A stretch of DNA of 41,608 bases. It comes from Promethearchaeota archaeon. Lineage in GTDB: Archaea > Asgardarchaeota > Lokiarchaeia > Sigynarchaeales > SOKP01. This document shows positions 17,868 to 25,648 of this stretch, piece after piece; position 1 is the stretch's first letter, and each line of letters opens with the position of its first letter. The stretch is taken from NCBI GenBank assembly GCA_014730295.1, contig WJIN01000295.1, positions 1 through 41,608 of the forward strand, given 5' to 3'. A program made the translations under genes and the position numbers. The notes under the pieces were generated by a model. That model saw only the letters and a program-made list of their open reading frames with translations, had not been told where the DNA came from and ran no database searches.

Positions 17868-19031
17868 ATGAAAAAAGATGTAGCTGTAATTGGAGCGGGC
17901 ATGACACTCTTTCGAAGGCGATTAAAAGAAACTGGAAAAGAATTATCCTTTTTAGCAGCAAAAATGGCAATGGAAGAAGCTGGCATTGAAAAGAAGAATA
18001 TCGACATGATAGTAATGGGAAGTGCTCCGGATGCTTTTGACGGTATCCACATGAAAGGTGAAAATTTACTTGATGGTGCTGGAGGAGCGGGAAAACCTTA
18101 TGTGAGAGTATTCAACGGTGGAGGTACTGGAGTATTTGCCCCTATTGCTGGATGGTGGCATGTAGCTTCAGGTGTTGCTGATGTATGTATGGTGATAGCC
18201 GAGGAAAAGATGGGTTCGTGTTATCCTCACCCTCAAACTGCATTCAGACATATATGGGACCCAGTTATTGATAGACCACTGAATCCGAATTTAGTATGGC
18301 TTTTTGCTATGGAGATGAACCGATATATGACCGTACATAATATTAAGAAGGAAGATATAGCTCGCGTAGCCGTAAAGAATAAGCGAAATGCTGTAGGTCA
18401 TCCTTGCGCTCAATTAGCAGATCCAAATATAACCGTTGATGATGTGTTAAATTCTGAAATGATGGCATGGCCTGTTCAAAGATTAGATATTAGTCCCCCA
18501 AGTGACGGGGCAGCAGCTTTAATATTTTGCTCTGAGGATGTCGTGAACCAATATACTGATGATCCCATATGGGTTGAAGGTGTTGGATATAATATAGATA
18601 GTACGATGTGGACTAATCGTGATTTATATTTTCCTCGTTATGTTTCCCTTGCTGCTAAAATGGCATATAAAATGGCGGGAATTGTTAACCCTCGTCGTGA
18701 AATCGATTTTGCTGAACCATATGATCCGTTTGATTATAAAGAACTTCATCATATGGAAGGACTTTTGCTCTGTGATAAAGGAGAGGCTCCAATCCTCACG
18801 AGAGAAGGGGTAACCCAAAGAGATGGTGATTTACCTATTTGTCCCTCTGGAGGATTATTAGGAGTCGGAAATCCGATTGCAGCAACCATGGGACAAAAGG
18901 TTTGCGAGTTATATTGGCAATTAGCTGGTAAGGCGGGAAAAAGGCAAATCCCTGGAGACCCACGAATCGGAGTTGGCCAAGCTTGGGGAGATATAATGCA
19001 AATGGCAACCGTTATGGTATTAAAGAGGTGA
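17868..19031 (+). CDS. Thiolase-fold protein B (lacks Cys and His)
   Basis: A 387-residue thiolase-fold protein, starting 15 bases after gene A with a GAGGTGA ribosome site. The position of the catalytic cysteine is Gly85 (FNGGGTGVFAPIAG). The GHP histidine is Asn335 (LGVGNPIAATMG). The SCP-x HDCF His position is Tyr285 (EPYDPFDYKEL). It keeps the general thiolase scaffold (VAVKNKRNA, LDISPPSDGAA, CPSGG, AGKRQ). With no nucleophile it cannot form the acyl-cysteine intermediate of thiolases. The closest known idea is the thiolase-fold aldolase Ltp2, which works with a DUF35 partner and is thought to use tyrosines. It could also be a non-catalytic partner of protein A. I see both as open. Confidence 0.88.
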   Translation: MKKDVAVIGAGMTLFRRRLKETGKELSFLAAKMAMEEAGIEKKNIDMIVMGSAPDAFDGIHMKGENLLDGAGGAGKPYVRVFNGGGTGVFAPIAGWWHVASGVADVCMVIAEEKMGSCYPHPQTAFRHIWDPVIDRPLNPNLVWLFAMEMNRYMTVHNIKKEDIARVAVKNKRNAVGHPCAQLADPNITVDDVLNSEMMAWPVQRLDISPPSDGAAALIFCSEDVVNQYTDDPIWVEGVGYNIDSTMWTNRDLYFPRYVSLAAKMAYKMAGIVNPRREIDFAEPYDPFDYKELHHMEGLLLCDKGEAPILTREGVTQRDGDLPICPSGGLLGVGNPIAATMGQKVCELYWQLAGKAGKRQIPGDPRIGVGQAWGDIMQMATVMVLKR

Positions 19032-19036
19032 AAAAA

Positions 19037-19576
19037 ATGGAAAAAAAAGAAGATAATAAAAGTAGTCCTCCATATGCTCCTGGAACACACGTAGGTACAA
19101 AGGAGATTTACCAAAAAAATATCACTTATACTTGGTGGGAACCCGAAATCCAATATAGTTGGAGTTTGGGACCTGCTTATTCGAAATTTTTACAGGGGCT
19201 CAAAGAAGGAAAGATCTTAGGGGTCAATTGTCATAAATGTGATAGAGTTATTACCCCACCGCGAAGCTTTTGTGAATATTGCTATGGACCAACTGAAGGA
19301 TGGGTTGAATTAAAGGATACGGGAACAATTAATACTTATTCAATCTCATACTTAGACCCGAACGCAAATCGCATTGAAGACCCAATCCTTATTGGTGTAA
19401 TTTCGATAGATGGCGCACGTCCTGATCCGATGGGTTTTATGCATTACTTCGGAGAGATGTCTAAAGATGAGATTCATATTGGTATGAAAGTTAAAGCAGT
19501 GTGGAAACCAGAAGAAGAACGAGAAGGTTCAATAACAGATATCAAATATTTTAAACCTTTAAGAGGAGGTGAATAG
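19037..19576 (+). CDS. DUF35 zinc-ribbon/OB-fold protein 1
   Basis: A 179-residue acyl-CoA-associated partner protein. The zinc ribbon is complete: NCHKCDRVITPPRSFCEYC (four Cys). It is followed by an OB-fold domain with the family pattern GTINTYSISYLD...KVKAVWKPEEEREGSITDIKYF. The N-terminus (about 60 residues) is longer than usual and rich in charged residues, with WWEPEIQYSWSLG just before the fold. DUF35 proteins bind thiolase-fold enzymes and help position the CoA substrate; this is known for archaeal HMG-CoA synthase/thiolase and for ChsH2. The start at 19037 follows the GAGGTGA site that overlaps the end of gene B; an in-frame ATG at 18983 lies inside gene B and is less likely. Confidence 0.87.
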   Translation: MEKKEDNKSSPPYAPGTHVGTKEIYQKNITYTWWEPEIQYSWSLGPAYSKFLQGLKEGKILGVNCHKCDRVITPPRSFCEYCYGPTEGWVELKDTGTINTYSISYLDPNANRIEDPILIGVISIDGARPDPMGFMHYFGEMSKDEIHIGMKVKAVWKPEEEREGSITDIKYFKPLRGGE

Positions 19577-19578
19577 TA

Positions 19579-20058
19579 ATGACATTCACAGAAAAGCAGA
19601 CTGATCCAACGGCTCCTACGCATTGGAGAGGAAATATGCAAGCAGATTATCTTTATCCAAGTGGCGTTGCGGGTGATAAATTTTTCAAGCATTTGAAAGC
19701 AAATGATTCATTCCTTGCCAGCATCTGTCCAAAATGTGAGAAAATCTTTTTCCCACCTCGACTCTATTGCGAAGATTGTTTCGTGGAAATTCCAGAGGAA
19801 AATTGGACAGAAGTCCCCGCGCAAGGGACTATACGATTATTCACAACCGCAACGATAAATGCACATGGCAAAAAGATGAAAACTCCAAAAATGGTGGCAC
19901 TCATCGATATAGAACAAACAGATGGAGCAATGTTAGGAATCATAAAGACTACAGAGCTAGATAAAGATCATATTGGAGCGAAAGTTAAAGCGGTTTTGAG
20001 ACCAAAGGAGCAACGAGAGGGCGTAATAAAAGATATTCTCTATTTCGAAGAAATCTAA
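19579..20058 (+). CDS. DUF35 zinc-ribbon/OB-fold protein 2
   Basis: A 159-residue DUF35 protein, last gene of the four-gene operon. A zinc ribbon CPKCEKIFFPPRLYCEDC is complete, followed by the OB-fold (GTIRLFTTATINAHG...MVALIDIEQTDG...KVKAVLRPKEQREGVIKDILYF). It starts two bases after the previous stop, with a GGAGGTGA site that overlaps that stop. So the operon is thiolase-fold A, thiolase-fold B, DUF35-1, DUF35-2: a two-plus-two set. I infer one DUF35 for each thiolase-fold subunit. A T-run and the opposing gene follow at 20059-20176. Confidence 0.88.
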   Translation: MTFTEKQTDPTAPTHWRGNMQADYLYPSGVAGDKFFKHLKANDSFLASICPKCEKIFFPPRLYCEDCFVEIPEENWTEVPAQGTIRLFTTATINAHGKKMKTPKMVALIDIEQTDGAMLGIIKTTELDKDHIGAKVKAVLRPKEQREGVIKDILYFEEI

Positions 20059-20176
20059 AACTCTAAGATAACACTCTATTTTTTTATTCCTAATTCTTTA
20101 TAATTTACCAATTAATTAGAGAAACACATCTAGAAAACGAGATTAAATTAAAAAAAATAAATGATAATAAGTATTT
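20059..20176. terminator. Convergent terminator region
   Basis: Between the plus-strand thiolase operon and the minus-strand BKACE gene. On the plus strand a T-run (seven T at 20079-20085) follows the operon. On the minus strand an eight-T run (A-run 20150-20157) follows the BKACE gene. Oligo-T runs are the usual archaeal termination signal. Confidence 0.5.
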
Positions 20177-21067
20177 TTATAAGCTAACTTCTTTATTTTT
20201 TATATTGAACTCCTTACGAGCCTCTTCTCCTTGGACTACATTTCTACCTGCTTTTTCTGCCATTTCTTTCGCCCAGGCAACTTGCTCCCAACTACCTTTT
20301 GCTAGATCTCCATTCGGCATCCGGATGTTATCTTCTAAACCAACTCTAACATGACCTCCCCATCCGATTGCAGAGAGGGCTGCTTGAAATTGTTGATTCG
20401 CGACACCACATACACTCCATGTTGCATCCTCGGGCATAACATTAAGAAAGTGGGCAAAATTCATTGGAGTGAAAGGGATACCTCCGCAAACTCCAAATAC
20501 ACATTGGAAATGTAATGGATGATCGAACATGCCCTCTTGCTTATCCAGAAGTAACATGTTGTACAATCCACCCATATCGTATATCTCCATTTCAGGCTTA
20601 GTTCCGGCTTTTTGCATATAGCTGGCAAATCGTTGGATAGTCTTGAAGGTGTTTGTAAACACATTATCAGCAGCCATCACAACTTCTCCTGTTTTCCAGT
20701 TGGCAACGGAAAAGTTCATGGAGTTTGTATTTAAAGAGGCTAAAGGTGGTTTAAAGGTGCGTACTGGCTTAATTCTTTCCCTATCGGTTGCATTGATACT
20801 TATAGCAGTACTTAAATTAATAATAATGTCGGGGGCTTTCTTCTTAATATTTTCTAATGTCTCTTGAATGATATCTAAATCTGGAGTTGGTAAGCCTTGT
20901 TCATCTCTGGCATGAATATGTACAATCGCAGCTCCCGCATCATAGCATCTTTTTGCTTCATCTCCAAACTCCTCAGGTGTATAGGGAACTGCCTCATTCT
21001 GGTCTTTTCGAGTAACTGCACCAGCAAGCGCCGCAGAGATTACTAAATTATCTGTTCTATGAACCAT
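20177..21067 (-). CDS. Beta-keto acid cleavage enzyme (BKACE)
   Basis: Predicted Zn-dependent enzyme of the BKACE family (3-keto-5-aminohexanoate cleavage enzyme group, formerly DUF849), 296 residues. It splits a beta-keto acid with acetyl-CoA to give acetoacetate and an acyl-CoA (the Kce reaction). The metal-binding motif is AAIVHIHARDEQG (His-x-His) with a later Glu in VGLEDNIRMPNG, and the loop HIHARDEQGLPT matches the family. Which beta-keto acid is used cannot be read from the sequence; subfamilies differ. In this setting it fits acyl-CoA or amino acid degradation. A TATA-like TTTAAATA lies on the minus strand at about 21149-21156, and a 7-bp inverted repeat (ACAAATA...TATTTGT, 21095-21115) sits between it and the start. 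Confidence 0.88.
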   Translation of the reverse strand: MVHRTDNLVISAALAGAVTRKDQNEAVPYTPEEFGDEAKRCYDAGAAIVHIHARDEQGLPTPDLDIIQETLENIKKKAPDIIINLSTAISINATDRERIKPVRTFKPPLASLNTNSMNFSVANWKTGEVVMAADNVFTNTFKTIQRFASYMQKAGTKPEMEIYDMGGLYNMLLLDKQEGMFDHPLHFQCVFGVCGGIPFTPMNFAHFLNVMPEDATWSVCGVANQQFQAALSAIGWGGHVRVGLEDNIRMPNGDLAKGSWEQVAWAKEMAEKAGRNVVQGEEARKEFNIKNKEVSL

Positions 21068-21286
21068 ATTTTCTCACTCTTTATTTTTGGATTTACAAAT
21101 ATTTGAATTATTTGTATATATGTTAAATAAAATATTCTCTGACTACCTATTTAAATTTTAAAAAAATTATGACCTATAATATTCGATTTCGTATTAATAA
21201 AATAATTTAGAAGTAGAAAAAGCCTTTACTTGAAATTACTTTTAAATAATATTTTCCCTATCTAAAATCAGAAAAACTAAGGTAAT

Positions 21287-21295
21287 AAAAAAAAA
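21287..21295 (-). terminator. Oligo-T terminator after acyl-CoA ligase
   Basis: Nine T in a row on the minus strand, about 15 bases after the ligase stop codon. This matches archaeal U-tract termination. Confidence 0.45.
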
Positions 21296-21309
21296 CATGA
21301 ATTAGATTT

Positions 21310-23052
21310 TTATTCATGTGCCTCTTTTCGGAGCACTTTTTTATCGATTTTTCCAACAGCGGTAAGTGGAATTTCTTTTGTGAATTGGATCTCTTTTGGA
21401 ACTTCATAAGGTGCCAAAATTTCATTAGCATAGTCCAAAATTTCTTTTTTTAACGATTCTTCATTTTCATATTGATAATCTGGATGGATCTGTATATACG
21501 CTTTGACGATTTCCGAACCTGGTCTGTCTGGCTGTGGAATCCCGATTAAGGCCATCATATCAATGGCAGGGTGTTTAGACAATTCATCCTCAACTTTACT
21601 TGAAAATACTTTATATCCACCCACATTTATCATATCTTTTGTCCTATCAACGATTCGTATATATCCATCTTCATCCATTATACCAACATCTCCCGTATGC
21701 ATATAGCCATCTGTATCAATCGCATTTTTGGTCTCCTCGGGCTTATTGTAATATCCCTTCATAACTAAGGGGCCGCCGATACAAATTTCACCCGCTTCTC
21801 CAATAGGAACCAGTTCATTGGTTTGAGGATTAACAATTTTACATTTGACATTTAAAAATGGCATTCCAACAGTTCCAAGCTTTTTCTCATTTTTCGCTGG
21901 GTTCATCGTACTAACAGGAGAGGTCTCTGTCATTCCGTAGAGCTCCAACAATTTCTCTTTTCCGATAATTTCTTCCAACTCAATTTGAGATTCTTTTGGA
22001 AAGGGCGCTGCTGCTGAGATACATATACCTAGATTTGTGTGATCCATATTTTGGAACTCTTTTTCTTTCATCAACATTTGATAAAGAGAAGGGACATTAA
22101 CTAAATTGGTGACATTATACTTTTTCATCTCTTCAACAATATGGGCGGTGTCTCGTGGATTTGGAATTAAAATTTGAGGTATTGCCAATGAAGGACCCGC
22201 TTCTGCTAATGTAAGTCCCGCAATATGGAACATTGGAAAACCAGATAACAAAATTCCTTGGTTCCGTTTCCAATGCAACCAACTAGTGACCGATTTTATA
22301 TTATGGACACAGTTTCTATGGGTGAGCATTGCGCCTTTGGGAGGACCAGTTGTTCCCCCTGTGTATTGTATCCATCCCACATCATCAGGAGTCAAATCAG
22401 CATTTACACTTATTGAGGGATAATTTGCTAATACATCGTTATGATAATCAAGTACAGTCTTCCCTGGGATGGGGACGACTTTTCCTTTGGGGACTTTTCC
22501 CAATAATTTACCTAGAAATCGCTTCCAACCTGGTAAAAATCCAGCGACATTAGTTGTAATAATAAGCTCAGTCCGTTCAATTTTGTTTGCGATTTTCATT
22601 ATATTTGCTTCGAATGCTGCATCAAGAGTGACCAAAGCAACTTTTTTGTCTTTTGCCCCCAAATCATTGAGCTGATATTGTACTTGTACTGCAGATAACA
22701 GAGGAGAAATCCCAGAAACTATACAACCTGCTTTAAGAGTCCCAATTACTGAAATTAAATATTCGGGAATATTGGGAAGATTAATTCCTACTATATCTCC
22801 CTTTTTAAATCCTTGATCTAATAGCATATTGGCGAATTTATTGGACTTTTCATCCAATTCTTTGAAAGTATGTTCAATACCTAAGTAAGCATATGCCATT
22901 TCATCGGGAAAATCTTGAAATGTTGGAGAAATGAATTCAATAAATGTTTTATTATACTCCTCATAGGCTAAGTCTTCAATCCCTTCATCCCAATTCTTTT
23001 TCCAAAATCTTTGGGCATATTTAGATGTTTGTTCTTGTGTCAATTTTTTCAC
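21310..23052 (-). CDS. AMP-forming acyl-CoA ligase
   Basis: Activates a carboxylic acid to its CoA thioester via an acyl-adenylate. The 580-residue protein belongs to the ANL superfamily. Core motifs are: the phosphate loop YTGGTTGPPKGAM (about 230-242), LYGMTETSP, the hinge-containing GDVGIMDEDGYIRIVDRTKDMINVGGYKVFSSKVED, and the C-terminal catalytic lysine segment TAVGKIDKKVL. The N-terminal region suggests a medium- or long-chain type, but chain length cannot be predicted. The start is GTG at 23052; a TTG three codons later is possible, with GTGA just before it. A TATA box lies about 40 bases upstream. Feeds acyl-CoA to the island's other enzymes by inference. Confidence 0.93.
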   Translation of the reverse strand: MKKLTQEQTSKYAQRFWKKNWDEGIEDLAYEEYNKTFIEFISPTFQDFPDEMAYAYLGIEHTFKELDEKSNKFANMLLDQGFKKGDIVGINLPNIPEYLISVIGTLKAGCIVSGISPLLSAVQVQYQLNDLGAKDKKVALVTLDAAFEANIMKIANKIERTELIITTNVAGFLPGWKRFLGKLLGKVPKGKVVPIPGKTVLDYHNDVLANYPSISVNADLTPDDVGWIQYTGGTTGPPKGAMLTHRNCVHNIKSVTSWLHWKRNQGILLSGFPMFHIAGLTLAEAGPSLAIPQILIPNPRDTAHIVEEMKKYNVTNLVNVPSLYQMLMKEKEFQNMDHTNLGICISAAAPFPKESQIELEEIIGKEKLLELYGMTETSPVSTMNPAKNEKKLGTVGMPFLNVKCKIVNPQTNELVPIGEAGEICIGGPLVMKGYYNKPEETKNAIDTDGYMHTGDVGIMDEDGYIRIVDRTKDMINVGGYKVFSSKVEDELSKHPAIDMMALIGIPQPDRPGSEIVKAYIQIHPDYQYENEESLKKEILDYANEILAPYEVPKEIQFTKEIPLTAVGKIDKKVLRKEAHE

Positions 23053-23355
23053 TTTTAATCAATTTGTAACAATTAATATTGTTAGTTTCCTATATAAATT
23101 TTCATCTTATTGATCAAGATCAACAGTTATTATTATATGATGATGGTATATTATTGATTCTTTTATTTTTTAGTATAAGAATAACTTACTATTACGGAAA
23201 ATTTCAATCTTTTATGAAAAAAATTATAAAAATGATAAGTGTTTGAATTAATTTCCGTTAGATAAGCTCAGATCCAATTAATTCTCCGGATGTAATATAA
23301 AATTTGCTCTATATCTTTAAATATAAGAAAGAAATAAAATCTGAAGTTTATAGCG
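23053..23355. promoter_or_regulatory. Ligase promoter with palindromic operator candidate
   Basis: This 303-base stretch lies between the crotonase end and the ligase start, both minus strand. It is AT-rich with no ORF seen. On the minus strand a TATA box (AATTTATATA, 23091-23100) lies about 40 bases before the ligase start. Just upstream of it is a perfect palindrome TTGATC-AA-GATCAA (23110-23123), well placed to be a regulator site. Confidence 0.5.
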
Positions 23356-24177
23356 TTATTTTCCAATAAAATGAGGTTGTCGTTTTTCTTTTAAAGCGTT
23401 CATTGATTCTCGAAAATCTTTCGAACGGAAAGTTTTCCTTAAACCTCGATTTTCTAAATCAAGAGTTTGGTCCAATATAGGTGCAAAATAAGTATGCATA
23501 GTTTTTTTCATTAAGTTGATAGACTTAGTAGGAGCTTTCGGTGGTATTAGCTTTAAAGCTTGTGTGCGAGTAAAAGACATTAATTCATCCGTAGGGACAA
23601 CCTTATTAACCAAACCCAATTCATAGGCCTCTTTGGCAGATATTTTTTTTCCGAAATACAAGATTTCTTTCGCTTTTTGGAATCCCAAATAGAAAGGTAA
23701 GAGAAAATTCATCCCAAATTCACCGATTATTGCCCGTTTTGAAAAGTAAAACCCTAACCACGCATCATTAGACATATAGATGAGATCAGCGCCCGCTAAT
23801 GGCATAGAGATACCCCCTCCAATTGCCATCCCGTTGATTGCGGCGATGACAGGCTTAGAGAATTCCCAAAATTTCATGCAGGTCCTTTTTTGGGCAATAT
23901 CCATTAGGTTTATTTCCGCTCTGATATCCTTATGTACTTTTTCGAAAAAATTTGGTTCAAAATACCCTCCTGAAGTAAAAGCATCTCCCTTGGGATCCCC
24001 AGTAATAATTAAAACTTTTGCGTTTTTATCTTGTTCCATATCCTCTAAAATAGTATAAATTTCAAGAAAAGTCACATAAGAGACCGCATTTCTTCTCTCT
24101 GGTCTGCTTATCATTGCAGTGCAAATACCGTTATCCTCTTTCTCATATTTTATATCTTCAAAATCTTCGACATTCAT
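23356..24177 (-). CDS. Crotonase-fold enoyl-CoA isomerase-like protein
   Basis: A 273-residue crotonase superfamily protein. The oxyanion-hole segments are visible (RPERRNAVS; AFTSGG; INGMAIGGGISMPLAGADL). The two glutamates of true enoyl-CoA hydratase are not there: the first (GGCEL) is Ser124 in GGGISM, and the second (PEIxLG) is replaced in FYFSKRAIIG. A glutamate does occur at 153 (IGEFGMNFLLP), which is the position used by delta3,delta2-enoyl-CoA isomerases (PEGGSS). So an isomerase, or another single-glutamate reaction, is more likely than hydration. It is divergent from the second thiolase operon. The substrate is unknown. I am sure of the fold and less sure of the reaction. Confidence 0.85.
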   Translation of the reverse strand: MNVEDFEDIKYEKEDNGICTAMISRPERRNAVSYVTFLEIYTILEDMEQDKNAKVLIITGDPKGDAFTSGGYFEPNFFEKVHKDIRAEINLMDIAQKRTCMKFWEFSKPVIAAINGMAIGGGISMPLAGADLIYMSNDAWLGFYFSKRAIIGEFGMNFLLPFYLGFQKAKEILYFGKKISAKEAYELGLVNKVVPTDELMSFTRTQALKLIPPKAPTKSINLMKKTMHTYFAPILDQTLDLENRGLRKTFRSKDFRESMNALKEKRQPHFIGK

Positions 24178-24499
24178 TTTGGTGAGTTAATATTGTTTTT
24201 CAATGGTTCTAATAACCAATAAAATAGCATTGATTCTTAGTTTATTTATAATTTTCGTTTTTGATTTTCGTTTTTGAAAAAATTTTTATTCAAAATTAGA
24301 AATTTTGTTTAGTGAGAATTGAGCTCATAATCAAGCGCCCTATATAATTTGTTAGATAATGTATGATATTTGATCAAAATTAAATAAAAACTGGATGAAA
24401 GCTTTAAATATTTCTGAGTTGCATATTAAAGTATTTACTATAAATTCCAAATTAATAACAAAACTACATAAATTAAATTATATATTAAAAGTGAGAGTC
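24178..24499. promoter_or_regulatory. Divergent promoter region, crotonase and thiolase C
   Basis: No credible gene in 322 bases. It contains a TATATAA at 24341-24347 and a second candidate TATAAATT at about 24439-24446. The second would give a leader of about 30 bases before the ATG at 24500. A 13-base direct repeat (ATTTTCGTTTTTG twice, 24251-24276) lies near the crotonase side. An in-frame ATG at 24395 would extend the thiolase by 35 residues that match no paralogue, so I treat this stretch as non-coding leader. Confidence 0.5.
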
Positions 24500-25648
24500 A
24501 TGGACGGAAACGTAGCAATTTGTGGTGTTTCACAATCTAAATATGAAGATGAAAAGATCGATTTAACCATATCGGAGCTTGTATTTGAAGTAGTAAAAGA
24601 GTTGCATGATCAATTGGGAATTACCAATGAGGATGTCGGATGTGTTATTTCCAGCTCTAATGATTTCAATGACGGTCGAACGATCGCAAATATGGCGATA
24701 CAAGATGCAGTTGGTTCCGTACGTAAGGCAGAATCAAGAGTATCCGGAGATGGAGCTTTTGCATATGTATATGGCGCCATGCGAATACTTTCTGGGGAAT
24801 ATGATACAGTATTAGTAGTGTCCCACACAAAATGTTCAGAAGGTGACCAATATCTTATCAATAACAGTATCTTCGACCCGTTTTTCCAAAGACATTTAGG
24901 TTTAGATCAGATATCAGCGGCGGGATTGATGGCTAATATGTATATGACCAAATATCAGATTTCCGAAGATCAGGCTGCAAAAGTGGTGGTGAAAAATCGA
25001 AAAAACGCCCTTTCCAATCCTTATGCCCATCTCCAACACGCCGTCTCTATAGAGGATGTTTTAAATTCCCCGATGTTGGCATATCCCTTGAAAGAATTAG
25101 ATTTTCCTCCGTTTTCTGATGGTGCAGTTGCCATGTTGCTTGCGAGTGAAGAGAAAGCAAAAGAATTAACGGATACACCCGTATGGTTGAAAGGTTATGC
25201 AAGTTGTACGGATGCCTATTATTTGGGGCATAGGAGAATGAGTGATTTAGTGGCTTTAGAGGGGGCAGCGAATCAAGCATACAAAATGGCGGGAATTACA
25301 GATCCGGTGAAAGAATTGGACGTCGCAGAGATATATGATGCATTTTCAGCTCAGGAATTAATGACTTATGAAGCACTCGGATTTTGCAAAAAAGGGCAAG
25401 GAGGCAATTTTATAGATAGTGGTGAGACTGAAATGAATGGTTCCATACCGGTGAATCCGTCAGGTGGTGTTCTCTCAAGTAACCCCACGATGGCAAATGG
25501 ATTGATAAGAGTTGCTGAGATTGCGCTTCAATTAATGGGAAAGGCTGAAGAGCGCCAAATCCCCGACGCCACTCTCGGACTTGCGAATGGAATGAATGGA
25601 ATCTGTTCCCAAGGGAATTGTGTATTAATATTTGGAGGTGAAAAGTGA
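24500..25648 (+). CDS. Thiolase-fold protein C (Cys replaced by Ser)
   Basis: A 382-residue thiolase-fold protein, first gene of the second four-gene operon. The catalytic cysteine position is Ser82 (RVSGDGAFAYVYGA). The GHP histidine is Asn328 (VLSSNPTMANG) and the surrounding loop is one residue shorter than normal. The HDCF His column is Tyr279 (EIYDAFSAQEL). Scaffold motifs remain (VVVKNRKNAL, FPPFSDGAVA, NPSGG, ERQIPDA). The ATG at 24500 was chosen because the N-terminus then aligns with the four paralogues (xVAICGVSQSKY). It cannot work as a classical thiolase. It is probably co-expressed with D and two DUF35 proteins. Confidence 0.87.
   Translation: MDGNVAICGVSQSKYEDEKIDLTISELVFEVVKELHDQLGITNEDVGCVISSSNDFNDGRTIANMAIQDAVGSVRKAESRVSGDGAFAYVYGAMRILSGEYDTVLVVSHTKCSEGDQYLINNSIFDPFFQRHLGLDQISAAGLMANMYMTKYQISEDQAAKVVVKNRKNALSNPYAHLQHAVSIEDVLNSPMLAYPLKELDFPPFSDGAVAMLLASEEKAKELTDTPVWLKGYASCTDAYYLGHRRMSDLVALEGAANQAYKMAGITDPVKELDVAEIYDAFSAQELMTYEALGFCKKGQGGNFIDSGETEMNGSIPVNPSGGVLSSNPTMANGLIRVAEIALQLMGKAEERQIPDATLGLANGMNGICSQGNCVLIFGGEK

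Noticed and set aside
18749..19153. A minus-strand open frame of 134 codons across thiolase B and DUF35-1
   Set aside because: Antisense to two well-supported genes; composition (Phe, Ser, Ile, Pro) is that of a shadow frame.
24251..24276. Direct 13-base repeat (ATTTTCGTTTTTG twice) as a possible CRISPR or functional repeat
   Set aside because: Only two adjacent copies without spacers in an AT-rich region; probably slippage.
24395..24499. Extended 35-residue N-terminus of thiolase C from the ATG at 24395
   Set aside because: The extension matches none of the four paralogues and the ATG at 24500 aligns with their starts. A TATA-like site also falls inside it.
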